Origin: Pseudomonadota bacterium
Lineage (GTDB): Bacteria; Pseudomonadota; Alphaproteobacteria; Micropepsales; Micropepsaceae
Assembly: GCA_016201105.1 (NCBI GenBank)
Contig: JACQDN010000009.1
Location: 27,340 to 91,339 of the forward strand
Length of the DNA stretch: 64,000 nt
Reading direction: 5' to 3'
Shown: positions 42,585 through 50,295 of the stretch, one piece after another
Layout: the number at the start of each line of letters is the position of its first letter
Numbering within the stretch: position 1 is the stretch's first letter
Position numbers and translations under genes: made by a program
The notes under the pieces: model-generated
What the model was told of the DNA's origin: nothing
The model's database searches: none
Seen by the model: only the letters and a program-made list of their open reading frames with translations

Positions 42585-43322
42585 TCACGCCGTCTTTCCC
42601 ATCGGACCGCGCAGCGTGCGCAGGACACCGATCGCCAAGAGCGCTCCGGCGCCGGTCAAAGAAAGCGCAAGCAACGTATACATCCACGGCGCGCTCCAGT
42701 TTGGCGACAGCAGAGCGAGGTTGACCGCTCCCCACAGTGCCGCGAGGGCGGCAAGCCAAGGCTGATAGCGACGCACTCGGAGGGGATGGACAAAAGTGAT
42801 GGGAGCGAAGGTCAACGCCGAGAAAACGCCGACGACGATCACACCTGCCATCTGTCCCGGCCGCAGTATGAAGAGATAGAAGGCGATGACGTTCCACAGG
42901 GCCGGAAAGCCCCGGAAGAAATTGTCGGCAGTCTTCATGTCGGTTCGCGCAAAGGTATAAAGCGACGAGAGCAGGATTGCCGCAACAGCGATCGGTGCAT
43001 ACGCGGACGGGAGCAGACCGGCGCGATAGATCAGGATCGCCGGCACGAAGACATAGGTCAGATAGTCGACCACGAGGTCCAGCGTCGTGCCGTCGATCCC
43101 CGGCGTCCGCTGTGTCACGCGTGCCCAGCGCGCGAGCGGACCGTCGATGCCGTCGACGATCAGCGCAGCCCCCAGCCAAAGCAGCGCCAGCCGTGGGCGT
43201 TCCTGCTCGACCGCCAGGAAAGCAAGGAACGCGAGCACCACGCCGCTCGCGGTTAGAGCGTGTATCGCCCATGCGACGAGAACGGGGATCGGCTCCGGCC
43301 GTGTGGGCGAGGGTGCGCTCAT
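42585..43322 (-). CDS. pcs: phosphatidylcholine synthase (CDP-alcohol phosphotransferase)
   Basis: A 245-residue membrane enzyme that makes phosphatidylcholine from CDP-diacylglycerol and choline. The CDP-alcohol motif is DGPLAR, twelve residues, then GTTLDLVVD; the twelve-residue spacing instead of the usual eight is that of Pcs. DYLTYVFVPAILIY follows as in rhizobial Pcs. Several membrane helices are evident. ATG at 43322 chosen, with GGGAG upstream. A second, decayed copy of its first 20 or so codons and leader is found at 50171-50285. Confidence 0.93.
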   Translation of the reverse strand: MSAPSPTRPEPIPVLVAWAIHALTASGVVLAFLAFLAVEQERPRLALLWLGAALIVDGIDGPLARWARVTQRTPGIDGTTLDLVVDYLTYVFVPAILIYRAGLLPSAYAPIAVAAILLSSLYTFARTDMKTADNFFRGFPALWNVIAFYLFILRPGQMAGVIVVGVFSALTFAPITFVHPLRVRRYQPWLAALAALWGAVNLALLSPNWSAPWMYTLLALSLTGAGALLAIGVLRTLRGPMGKTA

Positions 43323-43670
43323 GCTTGGTTCACTCCCTCTCGCCGGGGTTCCACCAAGACAAGTCATGCCATCGGAGTGGATAACTTGCAATTGCGGGCG
43401 CGCTGCCGCTCTTTTTGCAGCGTCGCTTGCTGCCGCGAAGCGGTCTCAATGTGAAATGATCAGATTCAGGCGCAGCGAAAGGCCGGAGGACATGTGTAGG
43501 CAAATTCTACGCTGTTCTCGACACCTGTGCGAGCGGTCGGCGGCTCTAGTTTCCTCCGCGTTCGGCAATCTCACCCAGGACGCCGCACAGTGTCACTTCA
43601 ATGAGTTCGAGTCCGCTCTGCCTACTTCAACGCATATTCACGCCTCGTGTCGCCTATCACCGACGTGAAT
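43323..43670. other. gene-free spacer upstream of pcs
   Basis: 348 bases between pcs and the LysR gene, both on the minus strand. It holds the pcs leader, which is partly duplicated at 50255-50290. I see no convincing open frame, tRNA or strong hairpin in the rest. It may be the left edge of an inserted block. Confidence 0.6.
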
Positions 43671-44597
43671 TCAGATTTTGTTGGCAGCGTCCGAGCGGCT
43701 CTTCGCGTGATCGATGAAGGCTCGCAGCTTCGGCATCATTTGATGGCGGCCCGGATAGTAGAGAAATACTCCCGGCACTGTTGGCGCGAACGGCTGCAGG
43801 ACGTGTACGAGTTTTCCCGCTTTTGTCGGTCCCGCAGCGATCGGTTCAGGCACTTGCGCCAGACCCATGCCTTCGATGGCCGCGCCAAGCAAGGCGGGAA
43901 AATCATTGGCGATCAGCGGTCCCGAGACGATTGCTTCGACTGTCTTGTTGCCGTTGACAAAGGACCAGGGCGCGATCGACCCGTTCGAGCGGCGCATGCG
44001 TAGGCAGGCATGCTGACGCAAATCTTCGATGCGCTCCGGCCGCTTGCTGCGGCGTAGATATTCGGGGCTGCTGACGACCACGAACGGGAACGGCGGCGTC
44101 AGCCGTACTGCGATCATGTCGGCGGCGATGAACTGGCCCAGCCGGATGCCGGCGTCAAACCCTTCGGCCGCGAGGTCGATCAGCTCCTCGCTTGCGGCGA
44201 TCTCCACCTCAACCTCGGGATAGGCTTGGCAGAAGGATGCGATCAGCGGCTCCAACAGGATTGGCACCACCGCGCGCGGCACCGAGAGGCGCAATAGTCC
44301 GGTCGGCCTCTGTCCCAGGTCATGCGCGACCGCACTTGCGGCGACGAGCTCCTCGAAGGCGGGCTTGGCGCGGGAAAGGAACCGCTCGCCGGCTTCGGTG
44401 AGGCCGACGCTGCGCGTTGTGCGTATGAAGAGCGCCGCGCCGATGCGCGACTCAAGGGTGCGGATCGCCCAGCTGATCGCCGACGGGGTGACTCCGAGTT
44501 CAGCGGCCGCTTTGCGAAAGCTGCGATGCTGGGCAACGCTCAGGAACGCCTCCACGCCATCGAGCGCGCCCTGCCTGACTGTGAAGTTCTGCTTCAT
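43671..44597 (-). CDS. LysR-family transcriptional regulator
   Basis: A 308-residue LysR regulator. The helix-turn-helix is AFLSVAQHRSFRKAAAELGVTPSAISWAI, near residues 16-45, followed by the standard linker and a periplasmic-binding-fold effector domain (LRLSVPRAVVPILLEPLIASF; FDAGIRLGQF). It is divergent from the MAPEG gene with a 76-base shared promoter region, and probably controls that gene. The effector is not known. Long minus-strand 3' spacer separates it from pcs. Confidence 0.94.
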   Translation of the reverse strand: MKQNFTVRQGALDGVEAFLSVAQHRSFRKAAAELGVTPSAISWAIRTLESRIGAALFIRTTRSVGLTEAGERFLSRAKPAFEELVAASAVAHDLGQRPTGLLRLSVPRAVVPILLEPLIASFCQAYPEVEVEIAASEELIDLAAEGFDAGIRLGQFIAADMIAVRLTPPFPFVVVSSPEYLRRSKRPERIEDLRQHACLRMRRSNGSIAPWSFVNGNKTVEAIVSGPLIANDFPALLGAAIEGMGLAQVPEPIAAGPTKAGKLVHVLQPFAPTVPGVFLYYPGRHQMMPKLRAFIDHAKSRSDAANKI

Positions 44598-44673
44598 ACC
44601 CCCTCGACATTATCGCCAATAGTCGCACGCAGAAAGTGTCGGTTGATTGAAGACATCACCTAAGGAGAAACGC

Positions 44674-45060
44674 ATGACGCTCGAACTGAAGCTGCTGGTC
44701 TGGTCGGCGGCGCTGGCCTTGTTTCAAATGCTCATCGCCCTCTTGGCCGCGATAGCGCAGGTTGGGCTTTTGCCGCTCGTCGGCAACCGCGGAAATTTAC
44801 CGGCTCTTGAGGGGTGGGCAGGTCGCGCACAGCGAGCGCACCGCAACATGTTGGAAAGCCTGATTGTCTTCGCGGCACTTGTGCTCGTGGCGCAGCTTGC
44901 AGGCAGGACCAACGCTGCGACGGCGCTCGGTGCCCAGTTGTTCTTCTGGGGCCGCCTCGCCTATGCGCCGGTTTATGTCATCGGAATTCCGGGACTTCGT
45001 ACTGGCTTGTGGGGCGTTTCGTTCGTCGGGTTGTTGCAAATCCTCTTGCAACTTTTGTAG
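44674..45060 (+). CDS. MAPEG-family membrane protein
   Basis: A 128-residue protein with four predicted helices. The MAPEG signature is seen as [20 protein letters not shown], with [12 protein letters not shown] before and [22 protein letters not shown] after. Members include glutathione transferases and peroxidases of membranes; bacterial ones of this length have unknown activity. Start ATG at 44674 has AAGGAG at ideal spacing; a longer frame upstream is not needed. Divergent LysR gene is its probable regulator. Confidence 0.93.
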   Translation: MTLELKLLVWSAALALFQMLIALLAAIAQVGLLPLVGNRGNLPALEGWAGRAQRAHRNMLESLIVFAALVLVAQLAGRTNAATALGAQLFFWGRLAYAPVYVIGIPGLRTGLWGVSFVGLLQILLQLL

Positions 45061-45085
45061 GCATCGAACCGCCAACCGCGGAATT

Positions 45086-45739
45086 TCAGCGCCGTCTGCC
45101 AGACGCCGCGTGCAACTCCAGGAATGCGCGTGTCGCCTCCCTGGACCGGCGAGCGATTTCGCCAGCCGATGGTGTCTTTTCGACCCGCATCAAAAGGCGC
45201 GAGAACAGATCGCCCCAGAGAAGCGAGCTGAAGAGCGAAGCGAAGTGCTGGGGATCGCCGGTTGCAAGCAGGCCCCTGGCCTGCGCCTGGCTCATAAGCT
45301 CCACCAATGCGCCAACATTGGCCTGCCGGCCTTCGCGGTCCAGAATGGTTGCGAGCTCGGGGCTGTGTTGGGACTCCGCGATTACCAGCCGGTGCACCGC
45401 AAGCACATGCGCATGAGTAGCGCCGGTCAGGAGCGATGCGCCATAGGCCTCCAACGTTCGCGCCAAAGCATTGGGATTGGAGATGTCGGGCGCAACCAGG
45501 GGAACACGCATCCGGTCGGTGCGTCCGCGAATGCCGGCCGCGAACAGGGCCGCCTTGTCTTCGAAGTAGGTGTAAAGCTCCCGCTTCGAAACCTTCGCGA
45601 GCGTCGCGATCTCGAGCGTGCTTGTGCGGTCATAGCCGGCCTTCAGAAATGCCTTGAACGCGGCGTCGAGAATGCGTTGCCGCGTGGAAGGGTTGCCCGA
45701 CGCTTCACTTTTTTTTGAGCGCCCCTTCTTATTCCTCAC
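45086..45739 (-). CDS. TetR-family transcriptional regulator
   Basis: A 217-residue repressor. The N-terminal DNA-binding part is ILDAAFKAFLKAGYDRTSTLEIATLAKVSKRELYTYF, giving the TetR helix-turn-helix; the rest is the ligand-binding and dimer domain. I chose GTG at 45739, preceded by AGAGG six bases upstream. Upstream ATGs at 45784 and 45775 lie in or next to a perfect palindrome that looks like the operator. It is divergent from an ABC transporter operon and most likely represses both itself and that operon. Confidence 0.9.
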   Translation of the reverse strand: MRNKKGRSKKSEASGNPSTRQRILDAAFKAFLKAGYDRTSTLEIATLAKVSKRELYTYFEDKAALFAAGIRGRTDRMRVPLVAPDISNPNALARTLEAYGASLLTGATHAHVLAVHRLVIAESQHSPELATILDREGRQANVGALVELMSQAQARGLLATGDPQHFASLFSSLLWGDLFSRLLMRVEKTPSAGEIARRSREATRAFLELHAASGRRR

Positions 45740-45756
45740 ATTGGACCTCTTGTTAT

Positions 45757-45774
45757 TGGTACCATGAAGTACCA
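45757..45774. promoter_or_regulatory. likely TetR operator
   Basis: A perfect inverted repeat TGGTAC-CATGAA-GTACCA in the spacer between the TetR gene and the divergent ABC operon. A further GGTACC lies at 45800-45805 near the ABC start. Placement between two divergent genes fits a shared autoregulatory operator. Confidence 0.7.
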
Positions 45775-45813
45775 TCTTCGGCAAGAACTGGAACCGAGCG
45801 GTACCGACCTTCC

Positions 45814-46503
45814 ATGTCCAATCATGTCGTCACGCTCACCAACGTCACAAAGACCTACCAGGTGGGGGCGGAAAAGGTCCGCGCGGTGCGTGGAATCACG
45901 CTTTCGATTCCCGCGCAACGCTTTACCATGATCGTGGGTCCATCGGGCAGCGGCAAGACCACGTTGCTCAACCTGATTGGCTGCATCGACGCGCCATCGA
46001 GCGGCGAGGTGGAAATCTCCGGCCGCAACGTCGGCCATCTGAGCGATAGCGAAGTATCGGATTTCCGGGCCGCAAAGGTCGGCTTCATTTTCCAGAGCTT
46101 CAGCCTCATTCCGGTATTGTCGGCCTACGAGAACGTGGAATATCCGCTTCTGCTTACCGGCGTCGGCGCCAGGGAACGGCGACGGACAGCGCTTGCGATG
46201 CTCGAAGCGGTGGGATTGACGGCCCAGCGCCACCAGCGGCCGAATGAACTCAGCGGCGGACAAAAGCAGCGGGTCGCAATTGCACGCGCGCTGGTCAAGC
46301 GCCCGGCCATCGTCCTGGCCGACGAACCCACGGCCAACCTCGATTCGCAGACCGGCGCAAGCATCATCGCGCTGATGCGGCGCATGCAGACCGAATCCAG
46401 TACGACCTTTATCTTTGCCTCGCACGACGATCACCTCATCTCGCATGCGGACGAGATCTTCACCGTCCGTGACGGCGAACTCATCGAGAGTGCAAACGCA
46501 TGA
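45814..46503 (+). CDS. ABC transporter ATPase, MacB/LolD type
   Basis: A 229-residue ABC ATPase. Walker A is [15 protein letters not shown], signature [17 protein letters not shown], Walker [15 protein letters not shown], typical of the LolD/MacB/FtsE (HisP-like 3.A.1.122/125) group. Start ATG 45814 follows the operator region; the open frame before it crosses the promoter. It overlaps the FtsX-type permease gene by four bases. Together with that permease, a LolA-like carrier and a beta-barrel protein it forms a likely envelope transport cassette. Confidence 0.93.
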   Translation: MSNHVVTLTNVTKTYQVGAEKVRAVRGITLSIPAQRFTMIVGPSGSGKTTLLNLIGCIDAPSSGEVEISGRNVGHLSDSEVSDFRAAKVGFIFQSFSLIPVLSAYENVEYPLLLTGVGARERRRTALAMLEAVGLTAQRHQRPNELSGGQKQRVAIARALVKRPAIVLADEPTANLDSQTGASIIALMRRMQTESSTTFIFASHDDHLISHADEIFTVRDGELIESANA

Positions 46504-47912
46504 TGCTCTTCAAGATCGCTTCGCGGAGCATCTTCCGCAACACGCGGCGCTCGCTGACAACGATGCTTACGATCGCGATCGGTACCGCCGCCACACTCAT
46601 CTTTGGCGCTTACACGACCTTCGTATTTTACGGCATAGAGACCTCGACCGTGGAACGTCTTGGGCATCTCACCGTATATCGCCAAGGCTATTTCGATTTC
46701 GGCTCGGGCAATCCGGCGATCTGGGGCATTGCGCACTACGAGACGGTGTTGCAGCAAATATCGAGCGATCCGGTTTTGTCGTCGCTGACAGTGATCGCGA
46801 CACCGGTTCAGTCGTTGGCTGGCATCGTCGAGAGCTCCGCAAGCGACGAATCCCGAACCTTCCTCGGCACGGGGTTCGTTCCGGCCGATCGCGATCTGAT
46901 GAAACACTGGGACGAGCATGGAACCGCGCTCCTCCGTGCGAACGGGACGGACTTCGATGCCGCCGATTCTTCACAGGGCATCGTCGGCGTCGGACTTGCA
47001 CGCATCCTGGGGCTCTGTGCTCCGCTCAAGCTTGGCAATTGCCCGAAACTGCCGACCGGCGCGCCTTCAGACAAGGCCGCGTCGGCCGATGTCGCCGCGC
47101 TGCCGTCGCAAAATTTCTCCGATCTGGTGGCGCGCGACACGGCCGACGATCCGGCCACCGCGAACAAATATGCGCGCATCGATCTTCTGGCGGCGACGGC
47201 CGGCGGAGCGCCGAACGTCGTCAATCTTGCGGTCCGCCATGCCGAACCGCAGGGCGTGCGCGAGCTCGACGACGCCTATGTCGGCATGCAGCTGCCGTTG
47301 GCGCAGCAGCTCGTTTATGGCCGCGGCGAGCACCGCGTGACGGGAATTGTCCTTCAGCTGCATCGCACTGAGGACATGCAACAGGCGCGCCGGCGCCTGG
47401 CCGAGATCTTCGCGTCGCGCCATCTCGATCTCGAGGTGCGCGACTTCGCGGAACTCAATCCGTTCTACACCCAGGTCGTCAATCTGTTCGGCGGGATATT
47501 CTCCTTCATCGCCGTCATCATCGGCGTGGTGGTTCTGTTTACTGTTTCCAATGCGATGGGCATGAGCGTGGTCGAGCGCACCGATGAAATCGGCACCACC
47601 CGCGCACTCGGCGTCCGGCGCAGCGGAATCCGGCGACAGTTTCTCCTGGAGGGCGCGATGCTCGGGTTTCTTGGCGCAACGGTTGGAGTGATCCTCGCGC
47701 TTGCTGCCGCGTACTTCGTCAATCGCGCCGGCATCAGCTACGTGCCGCCGGCGCAGGCCGAGCCCGTCCCTTTGCGGCTTTACATGTTCGGAGCGCCCTT
47801 GTTTATCGTGAAGGTGTGGCTGACCCTGATCGTCGTGGCGACCCTGGCGGCACTGCTTCCCGCCAACCGTGCCGCGAAACTCCAGATCGTCGATGCGCTC
47901 CGCCATGTTTAG
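46500..47912 (+). CDS. FtsX-like ABC permease (MacB/LolCE type)
   Basis: A 470-residue membrane protein. One N-terminal helix (about 20-42) is followed by a periplasmic domain of about 290 residues and then three C-terminal helices (about 335-460) with the FtsX-type loop RTDEIGTTRALGVRRSGIRRQF. This is the MacB/LolC/LolE layout, where ATP hydrolysis on the inside drives a periplasmic movement that hands a lipid, lipoprotein or drug to a carrier. It overlaps both neighbours, so the three proteins are made in one unit. Confidence 0.92.
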   Translation: MMLFKIASRSIFRNTRRSLTTMLTIAIGTAATLIFGAYTTFVFYGIETSTVERLGHLTVYRQGYFDFGSGNPAIWGIAHYETVLQQISSDPVLSSLTVIATPVQSLAGIVESSASDESRTFLGTGFVPADRDLMKHWDEHGTALLRANGTDFDAADSSQGIVGVGLARILGLCAPLKLGNCPKLPTGAPSDKAASADVAALPSQNFSDLVARDTADDPATANKYARIDLLAATAGGAPNVVNLAVRHAEPQGVRELDDAYVGMQLPLAQQLVYGRGEHRVTGIVLQLHRTEDMQQARRRLAEIFASRHLDLEVRDFAELNPFYTQVVNLFGGIFSFIAVIIGVVVLFTVSNAMGMSVVERTDEIGTTRALGVRRSGIRRQFLLEGAMLGFLGATVGVILALAAAYFVNRAGISYVPPAQAEPVPLRLYMFGAPLFIVKVWLTLIVVATLAALLPANRAAKLQIVDALRHV

Positions 47913-48678
47913 AACGCGCGTAGGATTGTTCGCCGCCCTGTTGCTCTGTCTTTCTCCGGCGGCGACACGGGCAGAGGACGCGCAGGCGATCGTGGCGAAG
48001 GCGGACCAAGTGCGCAATCCGCAGCAGCCTTTCCGCGGAACGACAGCGTTGACGGAATATAAATCCGGCCAGCCCATCAACCGCAACGTGCTCTTGATCT
48101 TTTCCAAGATCGATCCGGCGACCCACCAATTCTTCAACCTGGTGCGCTACATCGATCCGCCGCGCGACGCGGGCAAGATGGTGCTGCTGGGTCATGTCCT
48201 GTGGTTCTACGATCCCGCATCGAAGACGAGCGTGCGAATCTCGCCCCAGCAGCGTCTGACAGGCCAGGCCGCAATCGGCGACGTTCTTACCGCCAATTTC
48301 GCCATCGACTACACGGCCACGCTCGACGGCTTAGAAACCATTGCGGACGCAGACCGCGTGCAACGGCAGACCTGGCACCTCGACATGAAGGCGGCGAGCG
48401 AGAACGCAACTTACAACCGCGTGGAATACTGGGTGGAGCAAGGGTCTCATCGGCCGATCAAGGCCAAATTCTATTCCGACAGCGGACGGCTTCTGAAAAT
48501 TCTCTACTACCGCAATTTCTCCGAGCGCCTCGGCGCCGAACGGCCCGGGGGCGCAGTGATCATCGATGCCGTCGATTCGTCGCTCGTGACCACCGTCGAA
48601 TTCTCGGACTCGAAATTTCAAGACGTCCCCGACGCGTGGTTCCAGCGGGACTACCTCCCGCACCTGAACGTGCAGTAG
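47905..48678 (+). CDS. LolA-like outer-membrane lipoprotein-sorting family protein
   Basis: A 257-residue exported protein with a signal peptide (GLFAALLLCLSPAATRAED). The body fits the LolA-like sorting family found beside ABC and RND transporters: FNLVRYIDPPRDAGKMVLLGHVLWFYDPASKTSVRIS, then YNRVEYWVEQGSHRPIKAKFYSDSGRLLKILYYRN. Such domains shield a lipid in a half-open beta-barrel. The start is placed at 47905, overlapping the permease stop; ATG at 47893 is the alternative. It probably carries the permease's substrate across the periplasm. Confidence 0.9.
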   Translation: MFRTRVGLFAALLLCLSPAATRAEDAQAIVAKADQVRNPQQPFRGTTALTEYKSGQPINRNVLLIFSKIDPATHQFFNLVRYIDPPRDAGKMVLLGHVLWFYDPASKTSVRISPQQRLTGQAAIGDVLTANFAIDYTATLDGLETIADADRVQRQTWHLDMKAASENATYNRVEYWVEQGSHRPIKAKFYSDSGRLLKILYYRNFSERLGAERPGGAVIIDAVDSSLVTTVEFSDSKFQDVPDAWFQRDYLPHLNVQ

Positions 48679-48794
48679 CGCGGGTTCGATTCGACGAGGA
48701 GTGCACTCAGATCCATCGACGACTATTCCCGGGCGCTGGAAACTCTTGCCGATCCGCAAGGCGGCGAAAAACTGGGTCATTTGCGGCCTCCCTG

Positions 48795-50165
48795 TTGCGG
48801 TGGCTGTTTCTCTTTCTTGCAATCGCGCCGCGGGCGCTCGCCGCGGACGACGATGACCTGGACCGCATTCCGGCGAACCTTCCGGCGCCGGCCGTAAGCG
48901 TGCAGGGCGATCCCAACACGCAGCTCATGCTTCAGGAAGATTTCGAGGTGGCCGCGCTGCGCTCCGATCTCATCGTACCGCCGCCATCGCTCGGGCCGCG
49001 CTGGGAGGAACGCCTCTTCTTCGATGCCCGGATCAGGCGGACACTTCTCGAAGGCGTCGAATTCGTTATCAGCGACCGCTTTAACCTACGCGCGGAAGAG
49101 CATCTTCGATTCCCCGATCACGAAGACGTCCGCAACGACCTGCGCGAAGCCTATCTCGCTTGGACGATTGATCCGGAGACCTTCTTGAATGTGGGCCGGT
49201 TCAACCTCAAGAGCGGTGTCGCGCTCGGGTTCAATCCGACCGACTTCTTCAAGACTCGCGCAGTCGTCGAACCGCTGTCGGCCGATCCCTCAGTCCTGCG
49301 CGAGGATCGTCTGGGAACACTGGTGCTGATGGGCGAACACCTATGGATGGGCGGGTCGCTCACGGTCGCCTTCGCGCCGCGGCTCACCGCCAAAAGCGCG
49401 ATCTACGGCAACGCGGCGCTGCCGAGCTTTAATCCGATGTTCGACCGCACGAATGCGGTCAGTCGTGCCCTCGTCAAGGTCAGCTTCAATCTGTCCGACG
49501 ATTTAAGCCCGGAGCTGCTGGCTTATTTCGAGGACGGGCACGCGCGCTTTGGCGCGAACCTGACCTATGGGTTTGGCCAGAACGTGGTGGGATATGCGGA
49601 ATGGGCGGGCGGAGAGCGTGCGAACCTCGTCACCGACGCGATCGCCTACGGCCGTGCGACCGGAACGATTCCGGCCCTCGCGCCGCAGCTCTTCGCAACC
49701 GATCCGGCGCGCTTCTTCCGGAACGACCTGTCGCTCGGCGCATCCTACACGACGGACTCCAAGATCACCTTCAACCTCGAATATCACTTCCACCAGGCAG
49801 GTTTTTCTGCAAGCGACTGGCGCGATTGGTTTGCTGTGGGTGCGTTGCGTGTCGCGCCGCTCGATGCCGAGCTCTGGTACATCCGTGGCTACGCGGCTGA
49901 CCAGCAGGAGCCGCTGGCCAGGAATTCGCTCTTCCTGCGCGCCGACCGGCAGGACGCGTTCATCCCCAATCTCGAGTTGAGCGGGTTCGTGAATCTCGAC
50001 TTGCGCGATGGCTCGGCGCTCGCGCAAGCCAACGCCGGCTATTACCTCTCGCGGCAATGGACCATCGGCGCGCAGGCCAGTGCGACCTGGGGCGGCAAGC
50101 GTTCCGATTTCGGCAGCCTTCCCGGCGCGGCCACCGTATTTCTCAGTGTCAGCCGATATTTCTAG
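48795..50165 (+). CDS. beta-barrel outer-membrane protein of the cassette
   Basis: A 456-residue product if translation begins at TTG 48795, giving MRWLFLFLAIAPRALAADDDD, a short but acceptable signal peptide. The rest is rich in alternating beta strands ending in ...AATVFLSVSRYF, a C-terminal aromatic residue typical of barrel insertion. LNVGRFNLKSGVALGFNPTDFF resembles uncharacterised outer-membrane proteins found beside LolA-like genes. No in-frame ATG or GTG exists upstream; a GTG at 48701 with SD GAGGA is in another frame, so a frameshift near the N-terminus is possible. It would be the outer-membrane end of the cassette. Confidence 0.82.
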   Translation: MRWLFLFLAIAPRALAADDDDLDRIPANLPAPAVSVQGDPNTQLMLQEDFEVAALRSDLIVPPPSLGPRWEERLFFDARIRRTLLEGVEFVISDRFNLRAEEHLRFPDHEDVRNDLREAYLAWTIDPETFLNVGRFNLKSGVALGFNPTDFFKTRAVVEPLSADPSVLREDRLGTLVLMGEHLWMGGSLTVAFAPRLTAKSAIYGNAALPSFNPMFDRTNAVSRALVKVSFNLSDDLSPELLAYFEDGHARFGANLTYGFGQNVVGYAEWAGGERANLVTDAIAYGRATGTIPALAPQLFATDPARFFRNDLSLGASYTTDSKITFNLEYHFHQAGFSASDWRDWFAVGALRVAPLDAELWYIRGYAADQQEPLARNSLFLRADRQDAFIPNLELSGFVNLDLRDGSALAQANAGYYLSRQWTIGAQASATWGGKRSDFGSLPGAATVFLSVSRYF

Positions 50166-50170
50166 GAATT

Positions 50171-50285
50171 CTCGCCATGCGACGAGAACGGGGATCGACT
50201 CCGGTCGCGCGAAAGAGCGGGTGCGCATGCTCGCGATTCATCCCCTCTCGCAGCGGCTCAACCCAATGCGTCATGCTGGTCATGG
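50171..50285 (-). pseudogene. 5' remnant of a second pcs gene
   Basis: On the minus strand ATG at 50228 opens a frame reading MRTRSFARPESIPVLVAW, then REFLEIS, out of homology. Intact pcs begins MSAPSPTRPEPIPVLVAW. The block ATGCGACGAGAACGGGGATC and CTCCGG are shared exactly on the plus strand, the distance to the start codon is equal in both copies, and the leader GCGAGAGGG is shared too. Everything after the first 18 codons is missing; the end meets the 3' end of the barrel-protein gene. Confidence 0.85.
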
Positions 50286-50295
50286 ACCAAGCTCC

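Noticed and set aside
43264..50285. pcs copies as att sites of an integrative element
   Set aside because: The copies are diverged and gene-derived, there is no integrase, and the best shared block is only about 29 bases.
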